A DNA stretch of 64,000 nucleotides from positions 71,840,697 through 71,904,696 of the forward strand of contig NC_134089.1 in the NCBI RefSeq assembly GCF_000715075.1, written 5' to 3'. Positions 34,210 to 46,282 of this stretch are shown here, piece after piece. The position numbers were made by a program, and so were the translations under genes. How positions within the stretch are numbered: position 1 is the stretch's first letter; each line of letters starts with the position of its first letter. Origin of the DNA: Nicotiana tabacum (taxonomy: Eukaryota > Streptophyta > Magnoliopsida > Solanales > Solanaceae). The notes beneath the pieces were generated by a model, which had not been told where the DNA came from, made no database searches, and saw only the letters and a list, made by a program, of their open reading frames with translations.

Positions 34210-35290
34210 TTTATTCCGCTCACTTTACCTGAAATTAGTATAGCTTGGCATAAATCTCGACTGACAATATCTTTAGTTTCAAATAAGGAATAAAGTCACA
34301 AGGATCAAAGAAAAGGATTCTTCTATTGAACTAGTTAAATTACTACAATTCAGTTATATGATCAACTAATGCTACACAAATGCTGATTCAGGATTTGGTC
34401 TTTATAGATTCTAGTTCGAAATTCTACCATAGTCCATTTGATTCACTGGGTTCGAAATTTATTATATGTATAATCTATTAACAAATAGAGTACCTAATTT
34501 GAAGTTATTAGATTCAAATGAAACTGTATCTATTACCCTACATCCATCTCTGATGCTACATCAGTTCTGTAAATACATCTGTTTTACAAGGAGATCAAAA
34601 ACACAAAACTATCAAGGGAAGAAAAGGCATTAAATGAAATGCAAGATAATTAGTAAACTCCTATCAATGCACGTTTGATTCAAAATTCATATAAGGAACA
34701 GACAACCTAATACCAAATCCAATTCTTTTAAGAGCAGATCAATACTAAATTACAGTATTGGATCAGAAAACATGACAAAAATGTGATACTGAAGGAAAAA
34801 AATAAACCCCAAATCATTAAGCTTAAACAAATAGGAGTACAAAATTGGCCCACGAATTACTACTATATACAAGGGGCAGAGATCACGATAGACACACTTC
34901 ACTTCTGATTCAACCACCTAATACAGATCCATAAAATTGATCAAAATATAAATGAAAAACAAGACATTTAACCCTAATCCATATATATCGAAAAGTTTGA
35001 AATCAACCCAATAAGCAAAGCATAGATAAAAGAGGGGCCAGATAGAGAAATAGAGCAAAGGACAGAACTAGGATGAAAATCAATTGTACACAGAAGAGAA
35101 ATTGATCAAAAACGTACTCGCCAGAGAGGATGAATCTTCAATAGGAGAAATTCGGTGTGGGCGTCGAATTGGGTCTAGAAATTCGGTGTGGACGAGGGAC
35201 GAGTACTAGGGGTCTATTATACTCAGATCTGCAAGATCCGAAGAAAGAGAGAGAGAGAGAGAGAGAAGAGTAGTGTGTGTTGTTTCTCAA
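34210..35290 (-). other. beta-COP 5' leader: exon, intron, short second leader piece
   Basis: Nineteen leader bases (34228-34210) precede the ATG. Upstream, acceptor ctaatttcag and donor gtacgt (starting at 35117) define an 889-bp leader intron without coding content. The first leader exon runs from 35118 to an unknown start, placed near 35290 by the CT-rich tract; the transcription start is a guess. Confidence 0.6.
35245..35268. repeat. GA/CT microsatellite in the leader of beta-COP
   Basis: About eleven GA dinucleotides, CT in the sense of the gene, close to the expected transcription start. CT-rich leaders are frequent in plant housekeeping genes. Confidence 0.8.
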
Positions 35291-35619
35291 GTTGTAAGGT
35301 TTTTTTCTTTCGTAAGCTGTACTGTAACGAGCCTGCACTTTGTTGCCCATCACAATATAATAATTTTCTAATAATAAATAAATGAAAGAGAAAAAACATG
35401 TTTCAATTTGACAAACAGTAAAATTTGAGGAAATCAATCAATTTTTCCCCAGGAATCTCAGCAATTAAGTTAGTTAGCTAAATGGACTTTTAACTCGTTA
35501 GTGGTGGATTGATGTTTGGCTAAAAATTCATGTTTTTGTATGTAAATTATCCTGTATTATGCCTCGATCTTGTTAAATTTGGTATCGAATATTTGTGACA
35601 CAAGCTTAATAATGATGTT
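35291..35619 (-). promoter_or_regulatory. Presumed beta-COP promoter region
   Basis: AT-rich sequence just upstream of the leader, bounded on the far side by retrotransposon sequence. An attattatattg word lies near 35355 on the gene's strand but no convincing TATA box. The transposon-free promoter space is therefore only a few hundred bases. Confidence 0.35.
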
Positions 35620-36754
35620 TATATGTGTAGAGGTTAATTACAGGCGATATGGAAGGATTGTGCATAAATTAAAGTCAAAATGGAAGAATTTAGAGTAGTG
35701 TGGTTTTTTGGCGTCCAGATTTGAGTCGGGCACAATTTAAAATGCAAAACATAGCACTACACAGAGTTGGGTGCCCAGCTTTGCGCCATGCACGATTAAA
35801 AACGCCAACGTGGGAAACTTTTCCTATTTTGGCTAGGATTAATAGTTTCGACCCTACACGCCCCTAATATGTATAAAAGGGGTTCTAAACCTACTTTTTA
35901 GAGGATAGACATTATTGAAGAGGCAAAGTGTTGCGGGAACACTTGGAAGCAAGGAATCACAAGAGTTTTCTCTCCGTTCTTCCTTAACCTGTATTTGAAT
36001 GCTTTCGAATCTATATTAGCATGACTATGAGTAGCAACATTTCTTTCTAGAGGTTTGGTGGACCCTTTTGTAGGATGAATTCTTGATATGTTTTGTCATA
36101 ATTGAGTCTTTAGATTTCTTTATATGTTCAACTATGTGCTTATTTTAGTTAATTGAAGAGCTCTCAATTAACCGTGCATATTTATTATGTACTGCTTGGA
36201 AACGAGTACATATTTAGGTGGTTGTTGAACAACGTCACTCCTAACGTATGTGAGGAATCAATACGGCAGGTTTAAAGGTGGGTTTAAGAATAACAAAGTC
36301 TTGACATGGTCATAGTAAGCGATAAGATAGTGCCACCTAGCGTAGTTCGGGATAATATATCTAGTAAATTATTATAAATGTTCGGGAAAGAATTACGGCA
36401 CTTAAAGTGCTCACGTTCAATAGAGAATGCTTAGGCGAAATTATAGGAGATGTAGCGAGAAAGATTCCGACAATTGGGAAAATCATAAGTCTAGGCCTCC
36501 TTAATATTGTCTCCAACTCCATCCTCGTTAGTTAATAATTTTACAGCTTTCTAGTGTTTATTAGTTAATTAGTTTAAAATATACACAATCTTTATACCTT
36601 AAGAATTGTTCGAGCTTGTCTTTGTAGTGATATTGAATAGTTGCAGCTAAACCTTAGTTCTATGTGGGATTCAACTCCGGACTCTTAGATTGGATTATAT
36701 TTGTAGTGACCGCTTAGTCTTTTTTATAAGGCATAGTTGGACATGACCAAGTTT

Positions 36755-36770
36755 TGGCGTTGTTGCCGGG
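36755..36770 (+). other. Athila-type primer-binding site
   Basis: tggcgttgttgccggg is one or two changes from the tggcgccgttgccgggg site of Athila-type elements and would pair with the 3' end of a tRNA to prime reverse transcription. Confidence 0.6.
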
Positions 36771-36883
36771 AAACTAGTGGTGTAGTTGTAGTTGTAAATA
36801 TTGTTAGGTTTCAAGTTTGAACAATTGTGTTTACTTTGTTTTCTTTTATTTTTTTAAAAATTTTACCAGTTGATTTGAGAGAC

Positions 36884-37075
36884 ATGGCATATTGGAATTA
36901 TGAGAGTTTTGATGTTGGTAATTCTGCTTTTGATCTTCTTCATGCATATGTGAAGGAAACCACTCGTGGCAAAATTATCAAAATATTCCCGAGAGCGAGT
37001 TCTGTGCACCAACTCAATCTTCTGTGTGGAATGTGTGTAATATGTGTGGTAGTCAAAATGTCACTTTTACAGTAA
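36884..37075 (+). pseudogene. Athila-like gag remnant
   Basis: Begins MAYWNYESFDVGNSAFDLLH shortly after the primer-binding site, where gag belongs, and stops after 63 codons. Further broken pieces continue to about 37850 (for instance VQQANIVDSSQKQCELES near 37300). No catalytic domain follows. Confidence 0.4.
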
Positions 37076-38449
37076 CGCTTATATTTCTTATCCTCCCCTA
37101 ACCCCTTATTATGATAGTTCTACTTTTTCTTGTGAAGTTAATAGGAACAAAGAACCAGGGGATACTGACCTAAAGGAGATGATGTTAATATGCATTGTAG
37201 AACAAAATAATGAGACAAAATTACAGATATAAAGGTAAGAGATAACTATTCACAATTTGAAGGCTCAAATGAGCCAAGTGGTGGAACTTTGAATGTTCAA
37301 CAAGCTAATATTGTGGATAGTAGTCAAAAGCAATGTGAACTAGAGTCGGCAATTAATACTCTAATGGAGGAGTTAAGAGTAGAACAATAACAACCTAGAC
37401 AACTAGAATTTGAGGATGCCGATATTAAAGAAGTGGTAGTAGAGTCAACCATGTGCATTGAGGATACAAATTCAGTTGACCGTAGTGTCATTAGTTTGGA
37501 GGATGTTGATAAGCTTGAAATTAATCTATTTGAGCGTGTATGACCCCATTCCAAACACTTCTCCATATTGTGTTTGGACGATAAAATGATAGTGTATCCT
37601 TACTAGTATAAAAGAGAAGTCAATGGAAGAGGTAGACGAGCCATACATTTTGAAATTTGCTTATGCCATTTAGGCAAAATAACATTCCTCGTTTGAAGGC
37701 CAAGATGTGCGAAATGCGACATTTAGTTTTTGGCTCGCAAGGATTTGTTCCACCACCCCAAGAGCATAATTATAAGCTTGAGTCTAAATTGGGGATCCAA
37801 TTTATAAGCTCGAGGTGGAGGCAAAAAGTGATTCACATCGTGCCACGACGTTAACTAAGGAACTGGCAACCCAACTTTACTGCTTATTTTATTTTGTTTT
37901 TGTTTTTAATTTTTATTGTATTATTTTTGTAGTGTTATTTTTTTATTTTATAGGAACATGGAAAACAAAGTCATTGGAAGGATGTAACAACAAGGTAGAT
38001 AGTTAGAACTAAGTGTGGGGTATCCCTCACAAAGGACTATGCTCGGGAGAAGTCTGAGTGTCCTTGAGTTGCTAATGCTTCGGTCTTTGGCCTACCAGGG
38101 ACTTTCTTTCACCCTCTTGTTATTTACAATGTGCATTAGGGACAATGTACAATTTTAAGTGTGGGGTGAGGAAATGTCCAAGCGATATTCTATGACATTT
38201 TAGTTTTGTTAGTATAATTGAAAGGAAACAAAAATTAAAACATCAGAAAAATTATGGACTTTTTCCGACTATGGATCTTTTAGACAACTTTCTTGAGGGA
38301 TTAAGATCTAATAGAAAATATTCAAAAATATTTTCTTTATTTTTAGTTAGTTGTAGGTAGAAAATAATCTTCCTTGGGTTTTCTTTAGGCGTCGGTTCTT
38401 TTCTAGGAGATGTAACTAAACTCGGGTATTTTTATTTTATAGAATAAGA

Positions 38450-40241
38450 CACTACTAGAAATACAATATTTTTCTACAGAAGAATTAGTGGGAAATCTAT
38501 GTGAAATTTAGATATTACCATGACATTCCCAGAGGAACGCTCAGTGGGAGAAAGGCTGGTAGAAAAATAGCTTCTCAGGACATTCGTGGGTAATTCCCAA
38601 GGAGTTTTCCAGGAAGGGTTTCACGTGAACTTGGTGAGGTCGCATAGTGTATTTTCCCACGACCGTCGTGGAAAAAGTAAGAAAATATAATAATTTAATT
38701 TTCTTAAGTTTTTCACAGAATCTGTGGGAAGTATTAAAAATAATTTTGATTTTACCCATGGAAGCAGTGGGAAACATGAAACAAATACGGACAAAATTCC
38801 CCCGGAGTCGGTGGGAAATCCGTGGAAAATCTGGAAAATATTTTCTTGGCCAAATCTGTTTTAGAACTACACCATCGGCCAAACAGAAAGTACAACCAAC
38901 AATACATGATTAAATACAGTTAAGCATTCAAATACCAAGTTAAACATCAAATTCAATTCTTTTTATAAACAACATCTAATTCAATCCATTTCATAAACCA
39001 GATCCAACTAAATAGAGAGTAGAACAAACACTCAAAAAATCCAGCACTCAATATTCAACATCCAAGTATCATCTAAGACAAACTAATAAAAGAAACTACT
39101 CCTTGGTTATAGATGGTACTGGAGAACGGGGTAGAGGAAGTACACCAGATGTTAAAAGGGAGTTTATCTGATACTTGAGACTTTTAACATCACTAGTGAC
39201 AAGTTTTAATGCATCGTCCTTTTACCTTCAATGTTCCTCCCTTCGCCTTTCCTTTACCTCTCTTCACTTGTCTTCTTCCTTCCTCCGCTTTGCCTTTTCT
39301 TCCCTAGCAACCCTTTCTTGAAGATATAACTCAATAATCTTCGCTACCTTCCTATTCAATTGCTCAAACTCATCCAGATCTACCGAGCAATGTGAGGAAG
39401 AATAAGCATTAAACAATCCAGAAGTACGACGGCCGAGACTAAACTCTGATCCAAGTCTGTAGACTCTCCCCTTACGCACGCTACCAGATGCCTTAATCCA
39501 CATGTCTGTGACCTCCTCTTGGTATGGTTGGATTGGCCTACCTTGATCATCTATCGACTGACTTCGAATGAACTCTTCCAAGCTTTGTTTGAAAATATCT
39601 TGTAAAAAAATTACAATTATTATAAAAGTAAACTTTATTAAAGAAAAGTTATGCAAGTAAGTGTCTTTATTCCTCAAACTTTAAAGTGAAACACACATAA
39701 AGATAAAAAGCTTAGCAGCCTGGCAGGACTTAATCACTTTAATGTGTTTCAAAAATATCTAATGTATGAAACTTACTCGCAAATTCATTATTTCTAAGAT
39801 GAAACAAATAAAGACATAGGTTTAATTAGACTATACATGCATAAGAGAACATTAGTTATTTTATCAAACCTAGGGTTTGAAACAGTAGAAAATTCCTAAG
39901 TTTCGAAAAATCAAAAACGAAAAAGGAGAGGGTGAGTGAGAGAGAGAGATCGACTTACCTGAGAATGGAGTGAAGTGAAGAACTCGTCGGTGGAGTGGAG
40001 AAACAGAGGGAGAAAACGATGTGAGTAGACTGAGAGAAAACAAAAAGGTTGGGTGAATAATAATAAAATATTTCCATTACTTCCCTAGGAAAATTCTGTG
40101 GGAATTTTTTTTCACAAAACACAAAAAATTTAAAGTTCAAAATATTTCATTCACAATGAATCTCTGGGAATATTTAAAAATGTTTTTTATTTTCCCTGGA
40201 AATTTTTCCAGTTTTATATAATTAATTTTTTAATGACTTTT
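38450..40241 (-). mobile_element. CACTA (En/Spm-type) transposon, left end and body
   Basis: Starts with cactactagaaata, the classic CACTA terminus. Subterminal text is full of gtgggaaa/tttcccac-like words in both orientations near both ends (38500-38860 and 40080-40210), which is where the element's own transposition proteins bind. One conserved exon lies on the minus strand. The right terminus is missing because a Tekay-type LTR begins at 40242; the remainder may lie beyond the window. No large transposase is present, so the copy is non-autonomous. Confidence 0.75.
39264..39598 (-). CDS. CACTA-associated protein exon (PTTA/En/Spm family)
   Basis: The frame follows an acceptor-like ttttacaag and encodes SLEEFIRSQSID..., then QPYQEEVTDMWIKASGSVRKGRVYRLGSE, a pattern seen in plant PTTA/En/Spm proteins. 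It ends in a Lys/Glu-rich coiled-coil-like tail (LQERVAREEKAKRRKEEDK). The upstream exons are missing, so it is probably a relic of a larger protein that binds element ends. The frame itself is open. Confidence 0.55.
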
Positions 40242-40892
40242 TGTCACCACCTAAGTTTCCTTCCGTAGGATATCGTGACAACACCTAGTCTCTAAGACTA
40301 GGTAATCCTAACAATTTGCATAAAGAATTGAAATACGACTAAGTCTCACATTTAACAAATAAATATATAGCTGAAAACTGTCGCTCGGTATGTATAAGTA
40401 AAAATCTACAACTCAGAGTATAAACAACTCTTAAAATCGATAATTACAAGTCACAAACTCTAAGGAAGTACTAAACGTCTATATATATCAGCGTCTAAGA
40501 GAATAAAGAAAAGACAACATAGTAAGGATAGAGGGGGACTCCGAAGTCTGCGAACGCTGGCAGATATACCTTGTAGTCTCCAAACTGCGGCCCAACACTC
40601 TAATATCGAGGCTGATAGGATGTACTTGGGTCTGCACAAAAATATGTGCAGAAGCGTGATATGAGTACACCATAACGGTATCCAGTAAGTGCCAAGTCTA
40701 ACCTCGGTAGAGTAGTGACGAGGTCATGTTAGGGCCATATTAGAATATAAGAAATAAGGCAGAAAATGAAATGATAAAAAGGAATGGCATGTTAAGAAAA
40801 TAGTAAGAATGTACGAAAAAACAACAGTTCAGGAAAACAGGAGGAATATTATAACACGTAAGGAAAAGAACATCTTACAAGTTAAGGGACAA

Positions 40893-40894
<2 letters not shown>

Positions 40895-40928
<34 letters not shown>

Positions 40929-40948
40929 CTACAATAACAACAAACAAC
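40895..40948. repeat. (CAA)n microsatellite
   Basis: About eleven uninterrupted CAA units, then degenerate copies. Confidence 0.85.
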
Positions 40949-41033
40949 AAAGCAAAAAGAGGAAATCAACACGGGCACTCCTGAGGTACCGCCACGTAGT
41001 CTCAAAAGTAAATATCTCTTAACGGCATGGCAG

Positions 41034-41270
41034 AAACCTCGTGCCAAAATCTCACTCCGCACGAAAGAAACTTCGTGCCAATAACACACCATACGGAAGA
41101 AACCTCGTGCTAATAACACTGCGCACGAAAGAAACCTTGTGCCAATAACACTCCGTACGGAAGAAACCTCGTGCCAATAACACTCCGCACGGAAGAAACC
41201 TCGTGCCAATAACACTTCGTATGGAAGAAACCTCGTGCCAATAACACTCTGCACGAAAGAAACCTCGTGC
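41034..41270. repeat. ~32-bp tandem repeat in the Tekay-type LTR
   Basis: About seven to eight copies of gaaacctcgtgccaataaca plus ctccgcacggaa, with substitutions such as cttcgtatgg and ctgcgcacga. The unit is not a multiple of three, so the long minus-strand open frame across it merely cycles through three frames (RGFFRAECYWHEVS-type text). Confidence 0.85.
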
Positions 41271-41314
41271 CACAACCAAACAATCATCACAACAAGAATC
41301 ACGAAAGTCAATAC

Positions 41315-44300
41315 TATTGATACCCAATTTTTCTCTATATATTTTTCAATACGCAAAATACCTTCAAAATAGCATATATATATATATTTCAATATGCACA
41401 ATACCTTTAAAAAAGAATATATATGCATATATAAGCATGCCCAAGGATTTTTATTATTTTTCCATAATTTTAAAGGTTTTAATTGATTTATTTTCCCTTT
41501 TTTATCCATAAAATCCCAATAATTATTTTCAAAATTATTATTTTGATAATTCATCTATTGGATTTTTATATTTATGCCAAAATATGACTAAATTAATTTT
41601 TACAATTCCATTTAGTATTTTTAAAGCTAAATTGCACATAATTGCAATATTAACCCCTTTTAAGGTTTAATTAGGTTTTATTTTCATAAAATTGGATCCT
41701 GTATTTTTAAATTATTATTTATGTTCTATAAATCATTTTTAGATCTTTGAATTAGTTTTCAGAAATTATTTATTATTTTTATAAAATTAAAGGGAAAATG
41801 GCTATTTAACTTATAGCCAAAATTGGCTTTAAAATCTAGCCCAAATCGAATCCCCAATTCCCCAGCCCAATTCCAATTCAAATCTGACCCTAACACAATT
41901 TTAACCCAAGCCCAAACCGAATTCGCACCTACCCATTTGATCATGACCGTTGATCATTCAGATCAACGGTCCCTTTTTCCCCTTATATTTTTTAACCCAA
42001 AACGACCCCTAACCTAATTCATTTGCCCTTGAATCCCCTCTCCTCTCAAACTCTCTCTGAAACCTAAATCCAACCCTAGCCGCCTCCGCCCAAACTAACC
42101 CTAATCCCCTTCGATCCTCACTCAATCCATGGACTCACATGGCTGTTTGAGATGTATACCGGTCTCCTATGAATATTGGTCGCCTGTTCTCGTGATTTCA
42201 TGGAAATATCTCGAAGATATCTAGTCCAGACCTTGCTCAACTTCTATCCATGGTCTCTTTCCGGCCATCCATAGTTGTTCGAGTCAGATCTTTGACCTTT
42301 CCGACTAGATCGGTAACTTTTTGAAGTCTTTCTCATCTTTCTGGGTTCTCCGAAACCCTAACTTTAAAGGCTTTCCGAGTTTCTTTCAGATATGTGTGAG
42401 ATCTATGTATGTTATGAACCTCTTAAGTGTTTTCCTTAAAGGCTTTCCGATTTTTCAAAGCGACTTTTCGTCTTCAACGATTAGGGTTTTTCTTAACCTC
42501 TTTTAAAAGATCTCTTCTCCGATTTTTAGTTTTGTTTTATGATTTTACTATGTTTAAATGATTTATTCATGTTTTTCTTCTACCTGGTTCATAGTGTTAA
42601 AACCCTAAGTATCTTTGGTTCTGAAACCGTTTTTTATTTTGTATACTTGTTTTGACTGAGTTCTTTGTGTTTAAATCCTTTTCTTTGTTTAACTTGACTG
42701 ATTTTGAGTTCTTACCTTTTTTTAACTCAGCTCTGTTAAAACACTAATTTCTTAAAACTTTCCTCACTTGTTACTGTGAGCTTTTGAAGACTTCCTTTAC
42801 TTATTTCGGTATGTTGGTCTGATCTCCTGTACCTGTTGCTATGTGTTAGACTGTTTCCTTCATTTTTGGTTCTATGTGACTATTTGACTTTGTTGACTAC
42901 CATGCTTCGAGTAGGTCCTTTACTGCTAAGTCCTAGCCTACTCCTGCTACTGATGTATGTTTGTGTTCATCTAGTTTCTTCTTTTGTCAATATGGTTGGC
43001 CTTGCATGTCTGATACTCTTATTCATTCTTCTCTATTTATATGGCGAAGTGCAAAATCATGATTTTTTCTTGATTGATCTTGATTTCCTCAAGTTACGAC
43101 TGATTGCAAGGGTTTTCTTATAAACCCTTAATTTTACTCATTTGTTTAAATTGATTAATTCCCTTCCTTTATTTACTATGATGTTTCACCCATGCTGAAT
43201 CCTTTCCCCAATTAAGTATATTCTGTACCTAGACTCAGTTGTATACTCTATATTTTTACTATCCCTTATATGGTCAAAAATCAATCTTCCTCAAATTGAT
43301 TTTCTTTCTTTAATTATCCATGTTAGTATCTGTTTGAGCAGTAATTCCTTGATTAAAGGGAATACTTGTATTAATTTATTCTGATTATGATTACTTCCAA
43401 ATTTGTGTTAAATCTTTACTTGTTACCTTATTTTCTACTCGTTTTAAAAAGCTATAAATACCCTAATGCTTTCAGTAACAAGACACGAACAACTGAGTTC
43501 AAAAACACACACGTGCACATTCAAACTCTCTTTCTTTCTCTACTACTTGTGCTACTGTCTTATTTAGTCTGCTGAAAGTCAAGGCTAACTGTGGAATTCT
43601 AATTGCTTTGCTTTTCTTTTCCTGCACTTTGCTTCTTCAATTGGTATGTCCCTAGTTTAAATTTTGAAACCCAAACCTATGTGTTCCTTTGTTTGTCAAT
43701 CCTTGTCTCTTTCTGCATTAACTTAATGGCTCATGTTGTTGAGTTGTACTGTTTGTTTATTACTTTACTCAGCATGCTTAAAATTCTGCCCTTCTTTGTT
43801 CAAATGTGATCAGCATATTTACTTGTTCCTGTTTATGTCCTTCAACTAGCATGTCTATAATGTACCTAATTCATCACTATTTGTGTGTTTCTAAGTTGGG
43901 TCCTTTATGCCCCCAAACTCTACTCCCCTGTTTGTAACTACTGAAGCATGTAATTCTCTCTGAACTGGTTCTGTGTGTGTTGTTGTTGTTCCTACCCCCT
44001 TTCCCTTTCAAAAACTATTTTATTAGGCAATTCTTCTGTTGTTTTACAAACTCACTTCAAACATGTTGTTTCTAAAACTATTTTCCAACTCAACTCCTTT
44101 GAGTTTATGTCCAACACTCTCACATGCACTCTTAGATCATTAGGTTCTGCCCCTCTTGTGTGAGCCTTGCTTTGGGACCCTTGAGCTCCCTCTGAACCTA
44201 GACACATAAGAGCTGGCCCTTCCACACTGCACTCACTCTTTTGGTTATGCAATCTGGGTGTGAGCATTGCTCGGGATCCTTTGAGGTCCTTAGGAAACTC

Positions 44301-45968
44301 TGACACACCCAAATATGATCAAGGCTTTGGAACAATATTGGCATTGAAGTGGTTTATTACATAACTCAGAAAGGAAGTTAGGATCAGGCTTCCTATGGTT
44401 GTAACTTCTTATTTTTGCATTTTTTCTTATGTAACTCAATCACATGGTTTGTAATAATTTGTAAACAAGTATTGGGATGGCTAGTGAAAAGGGATGGGGA
44501 AATGTGCATGTTATAGTTGTTAAAGGGTAGAAAATATGTTATTAGGTTTATATTCCAAGTTGTGCAATAGAAATCATGTTTAGGATTCATATAATGCATT
44601 AGAAATCATGTTCTTAGGATTCATGTTTCCTGTTTCAGCATCTCATTCATTAATCCATGCTTCGTGCCCATCACTTAGAAATTCTGCTTCTAGGACTAAT
44701 AAATAAAAAAAAACTGTTACTCATGAAGTCATTTCTTAATAATTCTGCAACTCTTTCGAATATTTAGAAACCATGCCTTAGGAACTCTGCCATTTGCATG
44801 TGCATATTAGATATCATGTTCTAGGATCATGTTTGCATTTTGTTTAAAAATACCTAGTTAATTACTGATTCATGAAAAAGGTAGTAACGTAATAGTTTTT
44901 ACATTGCGAAGTTTCTGAATAACTGGTAATAATCTCTGCAACTAGAACAACATGTTTTAGGTAATAATAAGCTCCAAACTATCTTAGCAATTCTGAATAA
45001 CTATTGAACACTGCTTACGCCTAGGCAAGACTTAGGTAATTACTTAAATAAAACTGGAACTGCCTTTGTTTGATTTTCGACTGTCACAACCAACAGTCAA
45101 GCCTGATTCGGACTTCTTTTCTGAGTCATGTGATAAATCTGGTTCTGACTAAAATACCCTGCTTTAGGATTCTAAATTCAGACCTTAATTGTGTATAAGT
45201 CGTGCTGTCTATGTGCACTGTTTGCGGAAGTATAATTGAGCCTTCTATTTGCTTATATGTTTCCCTTAATTGCAGTCTTATATGTTTTGTATGCTACTTT
45301 AGCATTTTGCCTTTAAACCTAAGGGTCAGCCTAGAACCTCCTTATAGGAGTAAGAATCCTAAATTCCTCCGAGATTGATAGGAATGAGACGGGTAATAAC
45401 ATGCAATAGAGATCAAGACCAACCCTCGCTTTAATTACCTTTACGGGGCGAGAAAGGGTAGATATGGATATGATGACCGGTGCACTAATACCACGTGTAT
45501 CCCCTCTTTTGAGAAGTGTCATACCGGGTATTTCATTGATGTGATCCATATTACAAACAAACTTAGGACACTCCCTTTTATATCCATAAGCATGCCTTAG
45601 ATGATAACTCTTTTCAAAATTCCACCTTTCAATAATCGTTTTCAAACACTTGTGTATGTAAACATTACTTGAGTTTTACTTGTTTATTTGCTAATTGCAC
45701 AAATTCACAAAAATTGTCTGGCCGGGAACCATACTAGTGGATCCTGAGGGGTGCCTAACACCTTCCCCTTAGGATAATTTCAAGTCCTTACCCTATCTTT
45801 GGTTATCAAACATAGTTGTAGTTGAACCTTATAGGTGTCCTAATGCACCTTAAAACCATTAGGTGGCGACTCTTCAAATACCCAATTTCCAAAAGGAAAT
45901 GAGTCATTACACCTCATGAATGTCGAAACCCGGACTCCTCTCCACGGAGGGAAAAAAGGGGCGTGACA
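41315..45968 (+). mobile_element. 4.65-kb solo LTR, Ogre/Tat type
   Basis: Flanked by a perfect 5-bp duplication AATAC (41310-41314 and 45969-45973). Begins tattgatacccaatttt and ends ggggcgtgaca; the TA start probably reflects a G-to-A change from TG. It shares features with the LTRs at 1-4799 and 46283-48764: an early block of cccaa/gatcaacggt words (about 41840-41970), a long C- and T-rich leader-like middle, and a closing module containing gtgcctaacaccttcccc. It has no primer site or coding region. A solo LTR forms by recombination between the two LTRs of one element. Confidence 0.8.
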
Positions 45969-46282
45969 AATACGTAACAAATACAACAATGATATCGCAA
46001 GCAAGGAAATCCTACAGTTAAATAACAAATATGGAATTCAGGAAAAATAGGTAATTTAACTAAGCATGTTGTACAAATTGCAACTAAGAGATGAAACACG
46101 TAGACATGTGAAATTAGGCTAAACATGAAGACTACACGTGCTAGAATAACTCATTTAAGGTATAAAAAGGAAATTATTTAGCAAAGATTAGATTTTCAAC
46201 ATTTAGCCTGTATACGCACTCGTCACCTCGCGTACACGATACTCACATATCACAAATTATTACAACAGTACCAAATCCTAAG

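Larger units (their letters stand above)
35620..38449 (+). mobile_element. Athila-like LTR retrotransposon fragment
   Basis: Left part is LTR-like, with a possible TATA (gtataaaagg, near 35873). It is followed by an Athila-type primer-binding site, a short gag-like frame and non-coding text with tgtgccacgacgttaac (near 37840). Two aagtgtggggt words (about 38010 and 38160) typical of the 3' region of Athila elements follow. No protease, RT or integrase is present, so it is a deleted non-autonomous copy. Its 3' LTR was not found; a CACTA element starts at 38450. The left boundary is approximate. Confidence 0.5.
40242..46282 (+). mobile_element. Tekay/Del-type LTR, split by a solo LTR
   Basis: Begins tgtcaccacctaagtttcc and continues cacctagtctctaagactag, the start of a widespread Solanaceae chromovirus LTR (tgtcacgaccc type). 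Two pieces belong to it, 40242-41314 and 45969-46282, separated by a 4.65-kb solo LTR. Joined across one copy of the target site, the sequence reads smoothly. It is cut at 46282 by the Ogre element. No coding sequence of its own is in the window. Confidence 0.6.

Noticed and set aside
40829..41554. 241-residue minus-strand open frame with repeated RGFF...CYWHEVS text
   Set aside because: Produced by a ~32-bp tandem repeat, read successively in three frames, plus a CAA microsatellite (poly-Cys on the minus strand).
42836..43123. Hydrophobic 95-residue open frame
   Set aside because: Lies inside the non-coding part of the solo LTR; T-rich composition explains it.
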